DNA of 64,000 bases, taken from contig NZ_KK211292.1 of NCBI RefSeq assembly GCF_000621505.1, positions 144,505-208,504 of the forward strand, given 5' to 3'. Under the pieces are notes generated by a model. That model made no database searches and was not told the DNA's origin. It was given only the letters and a program-made list of their open reading frames with translations. Below are positions 8,605-18,600 of the stretch, piece after piece. The stretch is from Ruminiclostridium cellobioparum DSM 1351 = ATCC 15832 (GTDB lineage: Bacteria; Bacillota; Clostridia; Acetivibrionales; DSM-1351). Made by a program: the position numbers and the translations under genes. Position 1 is the stretch's first letter, and each line of letters opens with the position of its first letter.

Positions 8605-8684
8605 TAAGGAAAAATAAGGGAAAATGAGGTAAAATAAGGAAAAATAGTCAAAAATAAGGTAGAATAAGGTAAAATAAAGTGGTT
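8605..8684 (+). repeat. Decamer repeat with phased A-tracts
   Basis: Eight successive 10-base units follow the pattern TAAGGWAAAA (for example TAAGGAAAAA, TAAGGGAAAA, TAAGGTAAAA). Each unit places an A-run on the same face of the helix, since the period is close to one helical turn. Phased A-tracts of this kind bend DNA. Confidence 0.8.
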
Positions 8685-8890
8685 TTCGGTAGTATTTGTA
8701 AAAAGATTTTACCAAAACCACTTTAACTATTTTATAGCTTATGTTAGAATTAACTGGAAGATTAAAGTAGAACAAGTAAAAAGTAGAACTTAAAGTGATT
8801 TTAGTAAAAAATAGAATTTAAAGTGATTTAATAAAAGTAGAATTTAAAGTGGTTTTGGATTAAAGTAGAATTTAAAGTAATTTTAGTAAA
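8675..8890 (+). repeat. Direct and inverted copies of a TnsB-site-like motif
   Basis: Direct copies of TTAAAGTGRTTTTRGTA lie near 8675, 8790, 8818, 8844 and 8871. One inverted copy at about 8709-8726 (TACCAAAACCACTTTA) forms a long hairpin with the first direct copy. The last four are spaced about 27 bases apart, ending just before the tnsA start. The spacing and the location fit transposase-binding sites at a Tn7-type right end. Confidence 0.6.
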
Positions 8891-8894
8891 AAAC

Positions 8895-9113
8895 ATGTCA
8901 TATATAAAGGTGAATATTATGAATTTTGATAAACCAATTGATATGGCTAGAGCAACTCACTATGGAAATAACTATTATGAGGTATATAGTAAAAAACTGA
9001 AAAGAATTGTAAGTTTATTTTCATCTCTGGAATATACAAATTTTCTTACTCTTGAAATAAATCCTTCAGTAATAAGTTTTGTGAGCAACCTTAATTTAGG
9101 TTTTGATCAGTGA
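8895..9113 (+). pseudogene. tnsA: Truncated TnsA-like transposon endonuclease
   Basis: A 72-residue frame. A better start may be ATG 8919, which follows AAAGGTGA. It reads THYGNNYYEVYSKKLKRIV, then SLEYTNFLTLEINPSVISF. This matches the N-terminal part of TnsA, where Tn7 has RIYSHKTGRV...LSDLELAVFLSLEW..SV. Full TnsA is about 270 residues, so only the first quarter remains and the catalytic part of the nuclease is gone. TnsA cuts the 5' ends of Tn7-type elements together with TnsB. The fragment lies directly downstream of the repeat array read as the transposon's right end. The break after residue 60 probably marks a deletion that brought the biosynthetic operon next to the transposon end. Confidence 0.6.
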
Positions 9114-9127
9114 TTATGGGTTGAGAT

Positions 9128-9162
9128 GTAGCATTACGTTATTTTGTGTTGCTTTTTTATTA
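9128..9162 (+). terminator. Weak intrinsic terminator
   Basis: An imperfect stem (AGCA-TACG with TGTG-TGCT) is followed by TTTTTT. It separates the tnsA remnant from the biosynthetic operon. Confidence 0.4.
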
Positions 9163-9273
9163 TAGCGAATAAATCACCAGACGGAAATGGACATTATTTG
9201 TAACCATGTATCGGCGATGTCAGATAGCAGAGTGAATACAGTGCAGATATAAATTTTTGAGAGGGTGGATGCA

Positions 9274-11232
9274 GTGTTTGACAATGGGTTAGGATTTACA
9301 ATGATGTTGGTTTCAACCATATTTGTGTTGGTTACAACATATTACCTGTTCGTTTTATTTAAAGAAATTTTTACGAAAAAGCGGACATTTCAAGGAAATG
9401 GTGTCAAAGGTATCGAAGTACTTCTGTTTTCTTTCGTGCTTTTAGGAGGCATTGGTTATTGTTTGTATAAGGCACCCTACGCACTGTACAATTCCACATG
9501 GGCATTGATTGATGAATTCGGACCGTCTTCCTTGATGAATGCAGTGAAGTGCCTGGTAGTTGTTATACCTATGTTCTTTTTATATTATATGCTTTCATAT
9601 TTCTTTGTTAAAAAGGGTGATAAACCGTATTTTATGATTGTCGTCCTCAGTATTTTAAGCGGAATAGGTAATTCCATGGTCATATTTGTTATCAATGCGG
9701 CTCTAAGCAGAGTAATGAATGATGAAAGCAGAAGAGCAGGGGTTGAAAGTGGTTTATACTTATTCTATATCCTTGGTATTGCACTCTTTACTGTCAGTGC
9801 TATGATTGTCAGAAAGAAATTAATTGTAATTACCAGTGAAGTTGTATATGACAAGAGGATACAAATCATTAATAAATTGATGCAGGCACCCTATGATAAA
9901 TTTGAAGCACTGGAAGATGGAAATATACATGCGGCACTGAACAATGATACGGAGAATGTAAGCGGTTTTGTTAATGCCTTTGTGAATGGATTAACCGGAG
10001 TTATCACCCTTGTTACCTGTTTCATCTACCTGGCAACGATTAATTTTCTTGGTATGGTGATTTCTGTCCTGGTTATCTGCGGTGCTGTTGGGGCATTTTT
10101 AATTGCCAGCAAGAATGCAGAAAAGATGTTTGAGAAAAACAGGGATATTCAAAATACGTTTTTTAAGTACATCAATGATATGCTAAAAGGTTTTAAGGAA
10201 TTGTACATAAATAAAAGAAAAGGGAAAGAGTTTACCAACGATATTAAGAAGAGCTGTGAAGACTATAGGGATACACGCGTACAAGCTGAATTTGATTTTG
10301 TCGGCGTATCCATACTGGGTGAGATTCTCTATATTGGTGTAGTAGGCATAGTAGTTTTTATTTTCCCGTTGCTTTTCCCTAATCTGCAAAATAATACACT
10401 TCGAAACTATGTCCTGGTGTACCTGTATATGGGAGGTATTGTCAACCAGGAAATTTTTCTGGTCCCCGGCGTAATGCGTGTTTTGGTCAGCTGGAGAAGA
10501 ATCAATCAGTTTATTAAGGATATTTCATGTATTGAGAGCAATGAAAAGAAAGCAGACAACAAGGTACAAAACAGTAAATTTGACATTAAAGTAAAAGACG
10601 TTGTGTTCCAATATAAAAATGAGAACGGTGAAAAGTTCAGAGTGGGGCCTATCAATTGTGATTTTAAGTCAGGAGAAATCATTTTTATTTCTGGAGGAAA
10701 CGGAAGCGGGAAATCCACATTGGCAAAGCTGATAACCGGCTTATACACCCCTGATGAAGGTGAAATTTCCATTAATGGGGAAAAAGCCGATCAGGAAACT
10801 TTAGGGAGTTACTTTTCCGCAATTTTCGGTGACTATTATCTATTTGATAAAATGTATGGAATTGACTACCAGTCCAAAACAGAAGAAATTCGGAAGTATC
10901 TCAAGGTACTCAGAATTGATGACAAAGTACAGGTCAAGGATGGTTTGTTCAGCAGTACCAAACTTTCAACGGGGCAAAGAAAAAGATTGGCATTATTAGT
11001 AAGCTATTTGGAAGAACGGCCGGTGTATCTCTTTGACGAATGGGCGGCCGACCAAGATCCTGAATTTAGAAAGTTCTTCTATAAAGTACTGCTGCCGGAA
11101 CTAAAAGCTCGCGGCAAAACAATCATCGCCATAACCCATGATGACAGTTACTTTGATGATGCGGACAAGCATATCAAGATGGAAACGGGACAAATATTGG
11201 AGTATAAAGTGAACTTAACTGCAAGTGCTTAA
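9274..11232 (+). CDS. Cyclic-peptide-type ABC exporter (SyrD/PvdE-like)
   Basis: A 652-residue ABC half-transporter with membrane and ATPase domains in one chain. Three N-terminal membrane helices (about 1-110) precede the six-helix exporter domain (about 120-410). This extra block is typical of the SyrD/PvdE family that exports nonribosomal peptides. The nucleotide-binding domain (about 430-650) has Walker A GGNGSGKST, signature LSTGQRKRLAL, Walker B VYLFDEWAAD and a switch histidine in AITHDD. GTG 9274 is chosen over GTG 9265 because GAGGGTGG lies just upstream of it. It heads the biosynthetic operon, 53 bases before the next gene, and most likely exports the product or a precursor of it. 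The transport role is well supported; the cargo is inferred from context. Confidence 0.88.
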   Translation: MFDNGLGFTMMLVSTIFVLVTTYYLFVLFKEIFTKKRTFQGNGVKGIEVLLFSFVLLGGIGYCLYKAPYALYNSTWALIDEFGPSSLMNAVKCLVVVIPMFFLYYMLSYFFVKKGDKPYFMIVVLSILSGIGNSMVIFVINAALSRVMNDESRRAGVESGLYLFYILGIALFTVSAMIVRKKLIVITSEVVYDKRIQIINKLMQAPYDKFEALEDGNIHAALNNDTENVSGFVNAFVNGLTGVITLVTCFIYLATINFLGMVISVLVICGAVGAFLIASKNAEKMFEKNRDIQNTFFKYINDMLKGFKELYINKRKGKEFTNDIKKSCEDYRDTRVQAEFDFVGVSILGEILYIGVVGIVVFIFPLLFPNLQNNTLRNYVLVYLYMGGIVNQEIFLVPGVMRVLVSWRRINQFIKDISCIESNEKKADNKVQNSKFDIKVKDVVFQYKNENGEKFRVGPINCDFKSGEIIFISGGNGSGKSTLAKLITGLYTPDEGEISINGEKADQETLGSYFSAIFGDYYLFDKMYGIDYQSKTEEIRKYLKVLRIDDKVQVKDGLFSSTKLSTGQRKRLALLVSYLEERPVYLFDEWAADQDPEFRKFFYKVLLPELKARGKTIIAITHDDSYFDDADKHIKMETGQILEYKVNLTASA

Positions 11233-11285
11233 AACGAAGCTTTGAAGACATTCGTGTGATAAATTTAAATAAAGGGGCAGTAAAA

Positions 11286-12584
11286 ATGCGAAAGTACTTA
11301 TTGGCAGGTTGTTTGATATTATTATTATTGTTTCAGGCAGGGTGCGGCGAAGAGATACCTGTAATAGCCGGGGACGCAAGTTTTCAGGCGGAAGGGGTCA
11401 GTATAGTAAATGAAGGAAATTACTATAATGTTAAGATTGATTTTACCTGTGGGTTGACACATAAACAGTTAGGAGAAGCTTATGCAAAAGGGATTTTAAA
11501 AGTGGTGCCCAATTATGAATCTCTTGTTGATTCGTACATTGGAGAGAATCTCACAAGCTATGAAAATAAATATGCAATGTATAGAGTAGAGGATATCAAG
11601 CCCCAGGTAAACAAGGAGTATGCAGAAGAGATCGAAGGGATGGCTTCGGTTTTTTCGGGGGGAAGCCAAAATAATTTTAAAGATAATAAAATCTCAAAAG
11701 ATGAGTTCTTTCTTTTTAACCTTTTTACCGATGCAGTCCGGGGCACTCAATGCAGTTATATTTCTGTATATGGTGACCGTTCTGACGATCATAGGAATAT
11801 GGTTGCCAGAAATCTTGACTGGTACGGAGGGAGTGTAAACCAACTTCCAAAGATCCAGGCCTTCATTACTTATAAATACACGGATAAAAAAGTATATTCC
11901 ATCGGCTATCTGGGATACATGGGCATACTGACAGGATTTAACGACCATAAAGTTTTTGCAGGAATTCTTGATTCAGGAACAAATGCTCCTTACTCTTCAG
12001 AGGGGCGGAGATCCTATCCGTTAGACCTTCGTTTTGCCTTGGAAAATACAAAAACCATGAAAGAAGCGGCAGAATTTATGCAGGACCCGACAAAACTCTA
12101 TTCCTTTAATCACAATATTGGTTTTTCAGATCCGGATACCAGCATCATTTTAGAAAACAATTTCAGCGGAAACGGAACAAATGGACATAAGGTCAAACGT
12201 GCCATAAGAACAGAAGATTCCAAATTAAACAACAGTGTTTCATGGGAAATCAAGGATTCCATTGCCTCGGTCAATTCCTTTATTCTTTATGGTAATCATG
12301 ATAACCACAGCAGCAACAAGTACAATACGAAAAGATGGAATAATATTAAAAAACAACTGCAGAACAAGGGGGCAACCGTATCCTTTGAAGAGCTAAAAGA
12401 GGTTGCCTGCTATGCTGATGGTTCACCCGGAACCTTTTCTGAAAGTGGAGATGTATATAATAAAATGACTCTCCAGATGGTTATTTTCCAACCGGACACT
12501 TTGAAGCTTGAAGTATTTTTCCGGCCAAAGAATATAAGAAAGAATCCTGGAAATCCGGTTTTTGAGAAAATAACAGTTTCCTGA
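11286..12584 (+). CDS. C45-type Ntn-hydrolase lipoprotein (acyltransferase/amidase)
   Basis: A 432-residue protein with a signal peptide ending in a lipobox-like FQAGC (Cys20), so it should be anchored outside the membrane. The start is ATG 11286, behind an AAAGGGG site. The body resembles the C45 family (acyl-CoA:6-aminopenicillanate acyltransferase type). The probable N-terminal nucleophile is Cys156 in GTQCSYISV, followed by MVARNLDWYGG. The GYLGYMGILTGFNDH segment also fits the family. Such enzymes self-cleave to expose the cysteine and then hydrolyse or transfer an amide-linked acyl group. It sits between the exporter and the FAAL-initiated synthetase. I infer that it trims or exchanges the N-terminal fatty acyl group of the exported peptide, as in prodrug maturation. 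The exact reaction is unproven. Confidence 0.7.
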   Translation: MRKYLLAGCLILLLLFQAGCGEEIPVIAGDASFQAEGVSIVNEGNYYNVKIDFTCGLTHKQLGEAYAKGILKVVPNYESLVDSYIGENLTSYENKYAMYRVEDIKPQVNKEYAEEIEGMASVFSGGSQNNFKDNKISKDEFFLFNLFTDAVRGTQCSYISVYGDRSDDHRNMVARNLDWYGGSVNQLPKIQAFITYKYTDKKVYSIGYLGYMGILTGFNDHKVFAGILDSGTNAPYSSEGRRSYPLDLRFALENTKTMKEAAEFMQDPTKLYSFNHNIGFSDPDTSIILENNFSGNGTNGHKVKRAIRTEDSKLNNSVSWEIKDSIASVNSFILYGNHDNHSSNKYNTKRWNNIKKQLQNKGATVSFEELKEVACYADGSPGTFSESGDVYNKMTLQMVIFQPDTLKLEVFFRPKNIRKNPGNPVFEKITVS

Positions 12585-12647
12585 TAACAAGATTGTCAAC
12601 TTACACTGAATAAAAAAGATGACTATGTTTTAATTAGGGGGGAGCAA

Positions 12648-15600
12648 ATGAACAACTATAAAACATTAACCGAATTGTTCATTTCCAGAAAAAATGAGGA
12701 ACAAAAGGGGATTACATTTATACTGGGTGACACCCAGGAGAAATATATTTCTTATAAAGAACTATATCATACATCTCTAAAACTTTTATATCACTTCCAA
12801 AAATTCGGATATAAAAAGGGCGATGAGGTCATCTTCCAAATTGATGACAATGAAAGGTTTATTTACTCTTTCTGGGCATGTATTCTTGGAGGGATGATTC
12901 CTGTGCCCGTCACAACGGGAAATAACGATGAGCATAAAATGAAATTGTTTAAAATCTGGGACATATTAAATAATCCCGGAATCATAGTGACAGCCGACTT
13001 TTTTGAAAAGCTGTGCGCGTATGCGGAAAAAAACAATATAAGTGATAAAATAGAGTGTATAAAAAGAAGTGCAGTTTTTGTGGAAGAGGTTATACAAACC
13101 GAGAATGATGGAGATATTTATCTTTCTCAATCCAATAATATTGCGTTTATTCAGTTCTCATCAGGTTCTACAGGGGATCCGAAAGGTGTTGTGATTACCC
13201 ATGAAAATGTACTGGTAGACCTCAATGCCGTTATTCAATGGGATCATATTGAACCCAATGATATCGGATTAAACTGGATGCCGCTCACGCATGATATGGG
13301 GCTGATCGGTACTCATATAAAGGGTATGCTGGCATGTATGAACCAATACAACATCAATACAGCTCTTTTTATAAGACATCCTTCCTTATGGATTCAGAAG
13401 GCCAGTGAACATAAGGTAACAATCCTTTATTCTCCCAACTTTGGATACAAGCATTTTCTTAAATTCTATCATGCTGACGATAAAATAAACTGGGATTTAT
13501 CAAATGTCAGGTTAATCTATAACGGAGCAGAACCCATTTCTTTGGATTTATGCAATGAATTTCTGGACAGTATGTCGGTCTATGGGCTTAAAAGAAATGC
13601 AATGCATCCAGTGTATGGCCTTGCGGAGGGTACAATTGCCGTTGCTTTCCCGGAACCAGGTGAAGATTTTAGATTCCATGTTTTAAACCGGAATCATCTC
13701 AAAGTGGGCGAAACTATCGCACAAACAAGCAAAGAAGATAAAGATGCAGTAATTTTTATGGATGAGGGTTATCCCATTTACAATTGCTATGTACGCATCT
13801 GTGATGAGGAAAATCATGATATTGGTGAAAATAAGATTGGGTATGTTCACATTTCGGGAGGAAATGTTACATCAGGATACTATAATAATAAAAAAGCAAC
13901 CGAACAAACCATAACACCGGATGGGTGGCTAAATACCGGTGATTTGGGCTTTATGAAAGAAAAACGGCTCATCATAACCGGGCGGGCAAAGGATGTCATA
14001 TTTGCTTCAGGGCAAAACTATTATTCTCATGACATTGAACGGATCGGAGAAGGTGTCGAGGGTGTTGAACTGGGGAAAATAGTTGCAGTTGGTGTATTCA
14101 ACGAAAACCGCAAAGGTGACGACCTGGTCTTGTTTGTCCTGCATAAGCAAAAGCTTGAAAACTTTATTCCAATTGTTAACAGCTTAAAAAGAGTTGTAAG
14201 CGAGAAAATCGGCATTGAAGTTGCCCATGTCATTCAAGTGAAAAATATACCTAAAACCACAAGCGGGAAAGTCCAGCGCTATAAACTTCGGGATAGCTAT
14301 ATGCGGGGGGAGTTTGACCTAGTCAAACATGAGATAGAGCTCTTGCTTCAAGAAAATTTTGAAAAAAGAGAGTATGTACAGCCAAATAGCAATACTGAGA
14401 AAGAATTGGCTCAAATATGGAGTGATGTATTAAACATAAAACAAATTGGTATTTGTGATGATTTCTTTGCTTTGGGCGGGAATTCTTTGCATATCACACA
14501 AATCGTATCCAGAATCAGAGATTCCTTTGAAATTGAATTGGAACAGGGAGAGATTTTTGAAAACTCTGACATTGAGCATTTGGCAAAGAAAGTAGAGCTT
14601 TCTCTCAAGAACCGGCAAGGAAGGGTTGAACTGATAAAAAGTACTTCAGCAGGAAAAAATAGGCTGCCTCTTTCATTTGCACAACAGAGGCTTTGGTTTT
14701 TGGACCGCTTGAATTCAGAGAGCCCGCAATACAATCTGTATACCGGGTTAGTATTAAAAGGAAGCCTAAAAAAAGAAGTTATTTTAAAAAGCTTCAACGC
14801 TTTGATAAAACGACATCAGATTTTACAGGTATCTTTTACTGAAGAGAATGGACAGCCTGCTCAGGTGTTAAACAAGGATGCCCAAATGCCTATGGAATAT
14901 GTTAACCTTTTTGATACTTCAGCGAACGAAAAAGAGTTAAAAGCATCAGACATTGCAAAGGAGTGGGTTTCGAAACCCTTCGACTTGGAAAAGGCTCCAC
15001 TTTTAAGGGGCATGCTCATCCAAATGGATGAAGAGGAACACATACTTGTTTTAGCAGTACATCACATCATTTTTGATGGTTGGTCTTTTGGCATTCTTTT
15101 AAAAGAGCTTAATTTCTACTATGAAGCATTTCTGAATCATAAAGCAGAAGATTTACCTTTACCCGCTATTCAGTATGCAGATTTCGCACAGTGGCAGATT
15201 GAAAAGTTAAAAGAGGGGAGTCTAAAAAAACAAATTGAGTATTGGAAACAAAAACTCAGTGGAAAACTTCCCGTTTTAGACTTGCCGCTGGATAAACAAA
15301 GACCACCTGTCCAGACCTATCATGGAGCAAAATTCACCTGTACAATTTCGGGAGAATTAGTGAATAAGCTGCAGCTTTATGCCGGAAAAGAGAATGCAAC
15401 TCTTTTTATGGTATTGCTTGCAGCATTTAAACTCATGCTTTACAGGTATTCGGGACAATTGGATATTGTGGTAGGTTCACCCATTGCCAACAGGAACAGG
15501 AAAGATCTGGAGGATTTAATGGGCTTCTTTACAAATAACATTGTTTTGCGTACTACATTCTCCAGTGAAATTAATTTTAGTGAGTTTTTAAGACTTATAA

Positions 15601-18600
15601 AAAAGGTGACTCTAGAAGCGTATAAAAACCAGGATGTTCCCTTTGAAAAGCTTGTAGAGGAGCTTCACACCGAACGTGATATGAGCAGAAACCCACTATT
15701 CCAGGTGTTATTCAGTTTGCAGAATTCTCCACTGCCGCGCATGGAGTTTTCTGAGCTCAGTGTTTCGAAAAAGGATCTGGATGCAGGTTATGCAAGATTT
15801 GATCTTGCCGTGGACATTCGTGAAGCAGGCGAAGGTATGATTGTAGATTTTGAATATAATACAGAGTTATTTAATGAAGACACGATCATCCGGATGTCTG
15901 GTCATTACAAACAATTATTGAAGAATATTTTAAAAAACCCCAAGGCCGGTCTGGATGATTTTGAAATGCTTACCATTGAGGAGAAAGATACACTCATCAA
16001 TAGATGGAATGATACAAAAGAAGATTATTTCAGTAAGGGTCAGAGTTGGGTGGAATTATTCACCAAACAGGCGGAAGAAACACCCCAGGTGCTGGCGGTT
16101 GTGTGTGAGAAACAGCACTTGACTTACCGGGAGCTGGATAGTGAATCGAACCGATTGGCTCATTACCTGATTTCCAATGGAGTGGGAGCGGAAAGTATTG
16201 TAGGTATCTATATGGAGCGCTCGGTGAATATGCTTGTTGGGTTGCTGGGCATACATAAAGCCGGAGGGGCATACCTTCCCATGGATCCTGTCTTCCCGGG
16301 AGAACGGCTTGCGTTTATGTTGGAGGATGCAAAGGTAAATATCATACTGTCCGAAAGTAAGCTTGCAGACACTTTACCGCAGAGTGATGCCAGAGTCATC
16401 TGCCTTGATGCGGAAAAGGATACTATATCCCGGTTTAGTGCTGAAAAGCCAAATAGAAATTATGAAGGGCATCATTTGGCTTATTTAATATACACTTCCG
16501 GTTCTACCGGAAATCCTAAAGGTGTTCAGATTGAACAGCGTGCGCTGATTAATTTCCTTATCTCCATGGAGAAAAAGACCGGAATTTGTGCGAAAGATGC
16601 ACTTTTAGCTGTTACGACACTTTCTTTTGATATTGCAGGACTTGAAATGTACCTGCCGCTGATTTGCGGTGCCAAAGTAGTCATTGCAAAGAGAGATGAA
16701 ATCATTGATGGCAGCGCATTAATGAAGATTATAAATCAGCAGGATATTACCATAATGCAGGCTACACCTGCTACATGGAGACTTTTAATTGAAGCGGGAT
16801 GGAACGGTAATCAAGACCTGACAGTATTATGCGGTGGAGAAGCCCTGCCCCGGGATTTGGCAAATCAGCTTCTGGATAGATGCCAGACCCTTTTGAATGT
16901 TTATGGTCCTACCGAAACAACCATATGGTCTACATTGGAACGTATTGATTCGAAAGATGGAGATATTTATATAGGTAAGCCCATCGCCAATACTCAGGTT
17001 TATGTGGTAGACAGGGCAATGAATCCTGTCCCCGTAGGAATACCCGGTGAATTGCTCATCGGCGGGGATGGACTGGCAAGAGGGTATTTAAATCTACCTG
17101 AATTAACGCGTGAAAAGTTTATTCCGGATATCTTCAGTGGGAAAAAGGGGGCTCGTCTATATAGGACGGGAGATTTGGTCAGGTTTACCCGGGATGGCAA
17201 TATGGAGTTTGTGGGACGTATGGATAATCAGGTAAAAATCAGGGGATTCAGGATAGAATTAGGCGAAATTGAGACCTTGTTAAACCTCGACCCATCAATC
17301 AAAGAATGTGTGGTTGTTGCAAAAGAAGTGATTGCAGGTGAAAAAACACTGATTGCTTATATCATTCCTGTGTCGGAACAAGCTGAGGAGACCTTAAGCT
17401 CCGAGAACCTTCGTAAAAGCTTGAAAGAAAAGCTTCCTGATTATATGATACCGTCCAGCTTCATATTTTTAAATTCTTTCCCCATGACACCTAACGGGAA
17501 GATTGACAGAAAAGCACTCCCTATGCCTGAAAACATAAGGCCGCAATTATCAACCCAATATACAGCACCTTCCAATAAGACGGAAGATTCGATCACAAGG
17601 ATTTGGCAGGAAGTTTTGCACCTGGAAAGGATAGGTGTTAACGACAATTTCTTTGATATGGGCGGACATTCTTTACTTTTGGCACAGGTTAGAAGCAAAA
17701 TAAGTAATGCCATTCATAAAGAAGTATCTATAATGGACCTCTTCCGATACCCCACAATAAGTACCCTGGCCAGGTTTCTGCAGACTGGGAACCAACCTGA
17801 ACCGAAAGGGAATTCCAACGGTCGGATTTCTGGTGAAAAGAAGGATACCGATATTGCAATCATCGGTTTGAGTGGAAGATTCCCGGGTGCAGCAAATATT
17901 CAAGAGTTTTGGGATAACCTGTGTAATGGGGTTGAATGCATTTCCCGTTTTACAGACGAACAGGTATTGGAAGAAGGGGTGGATCCGGAACTTTTAAAGA
18001 AGTCAGGCTATGTAAAGTCTTGGGGTATACTGAATGATGTGGATAAATTTGATGCAAACTTCTTTGGATACAATCCAAGAGAAGCCGAGATTTTGGATCC
18101 ACAGCAGAGGATATTCCTGGAGGAATGCTGGAAAGCACTTGAAACGGCTGGTTATGACTCGGAGCGTTATCAGGGGAAGATTGGTGTATACGCAAGTGTG
18201 GGAATGAATCATTATATCCAAAACATTAAAGAAAGCCGTGGTTCTCAAGGTTTAGCCAGTGATTACCAGATTATGATCAGCAACGACAAGGATTTTCTGG
18301 CTACACGTGTCGCTTATAAAATGAATCTTGAAGGTCCGGGCATAACGGTGCAGACCGCTTGCTCATCTTCTCTTGTTGCTGTTCATCTGGCATGCCAGAG
18401 CTTATTCAATGGGGAGTGTGATATGGCTTTGGCGGGTGGTGTGAGTATCAGACTCCCTCAAAAGTCAGGCTACTTGTACCAGGAAGGGATGATTTTATCT
18501 CCGGATGGCCACTGCAGGGCTTTTGATGAGCAGGCAAAAGGGACCGTGGGTGGAAATGGAACGGGTGTGGTTGTTATGAAACGGCTTCAGGAAGCAATTG

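Larger units (their letters stand above)
8556..8892 (+). mobile_element. Right end of a Tn7-like transposon (putative)
   Basis: This A/T-rich, gene-free stretch directly precedes a truncated tnsA. It contains several copies of a roughly 20-bp motif (consensus about TTAAAGTGRTTTTRGTA). The first is a diverged copy at about 8559-8583 that begins with TGT, the terminal trinucleotide of Tn7-type elements. In Tn7 the right end carries several overlapping TnsB-binding sites and leads straight into tnsA, which is the arrangement seen here. The other end and tnsB, tnsC were not found in the window. Confidence 0.5.

Noticed and set aside
8548..8775. Minus-strand open frame of 75 residues (Phe/Tyr/Leu-rich)
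   Set aside because: It is the low-complexity reverse of the A-rich decamer repeats, without a ribosome binding site.
8605..8890. Repeat region considered as a CRISPR array
   Set aside because: Units are either 10 bp without spacers or about 27 bp apart with diverged, non-unique intervals. No cas gene is present, and the context fits a transposon end.
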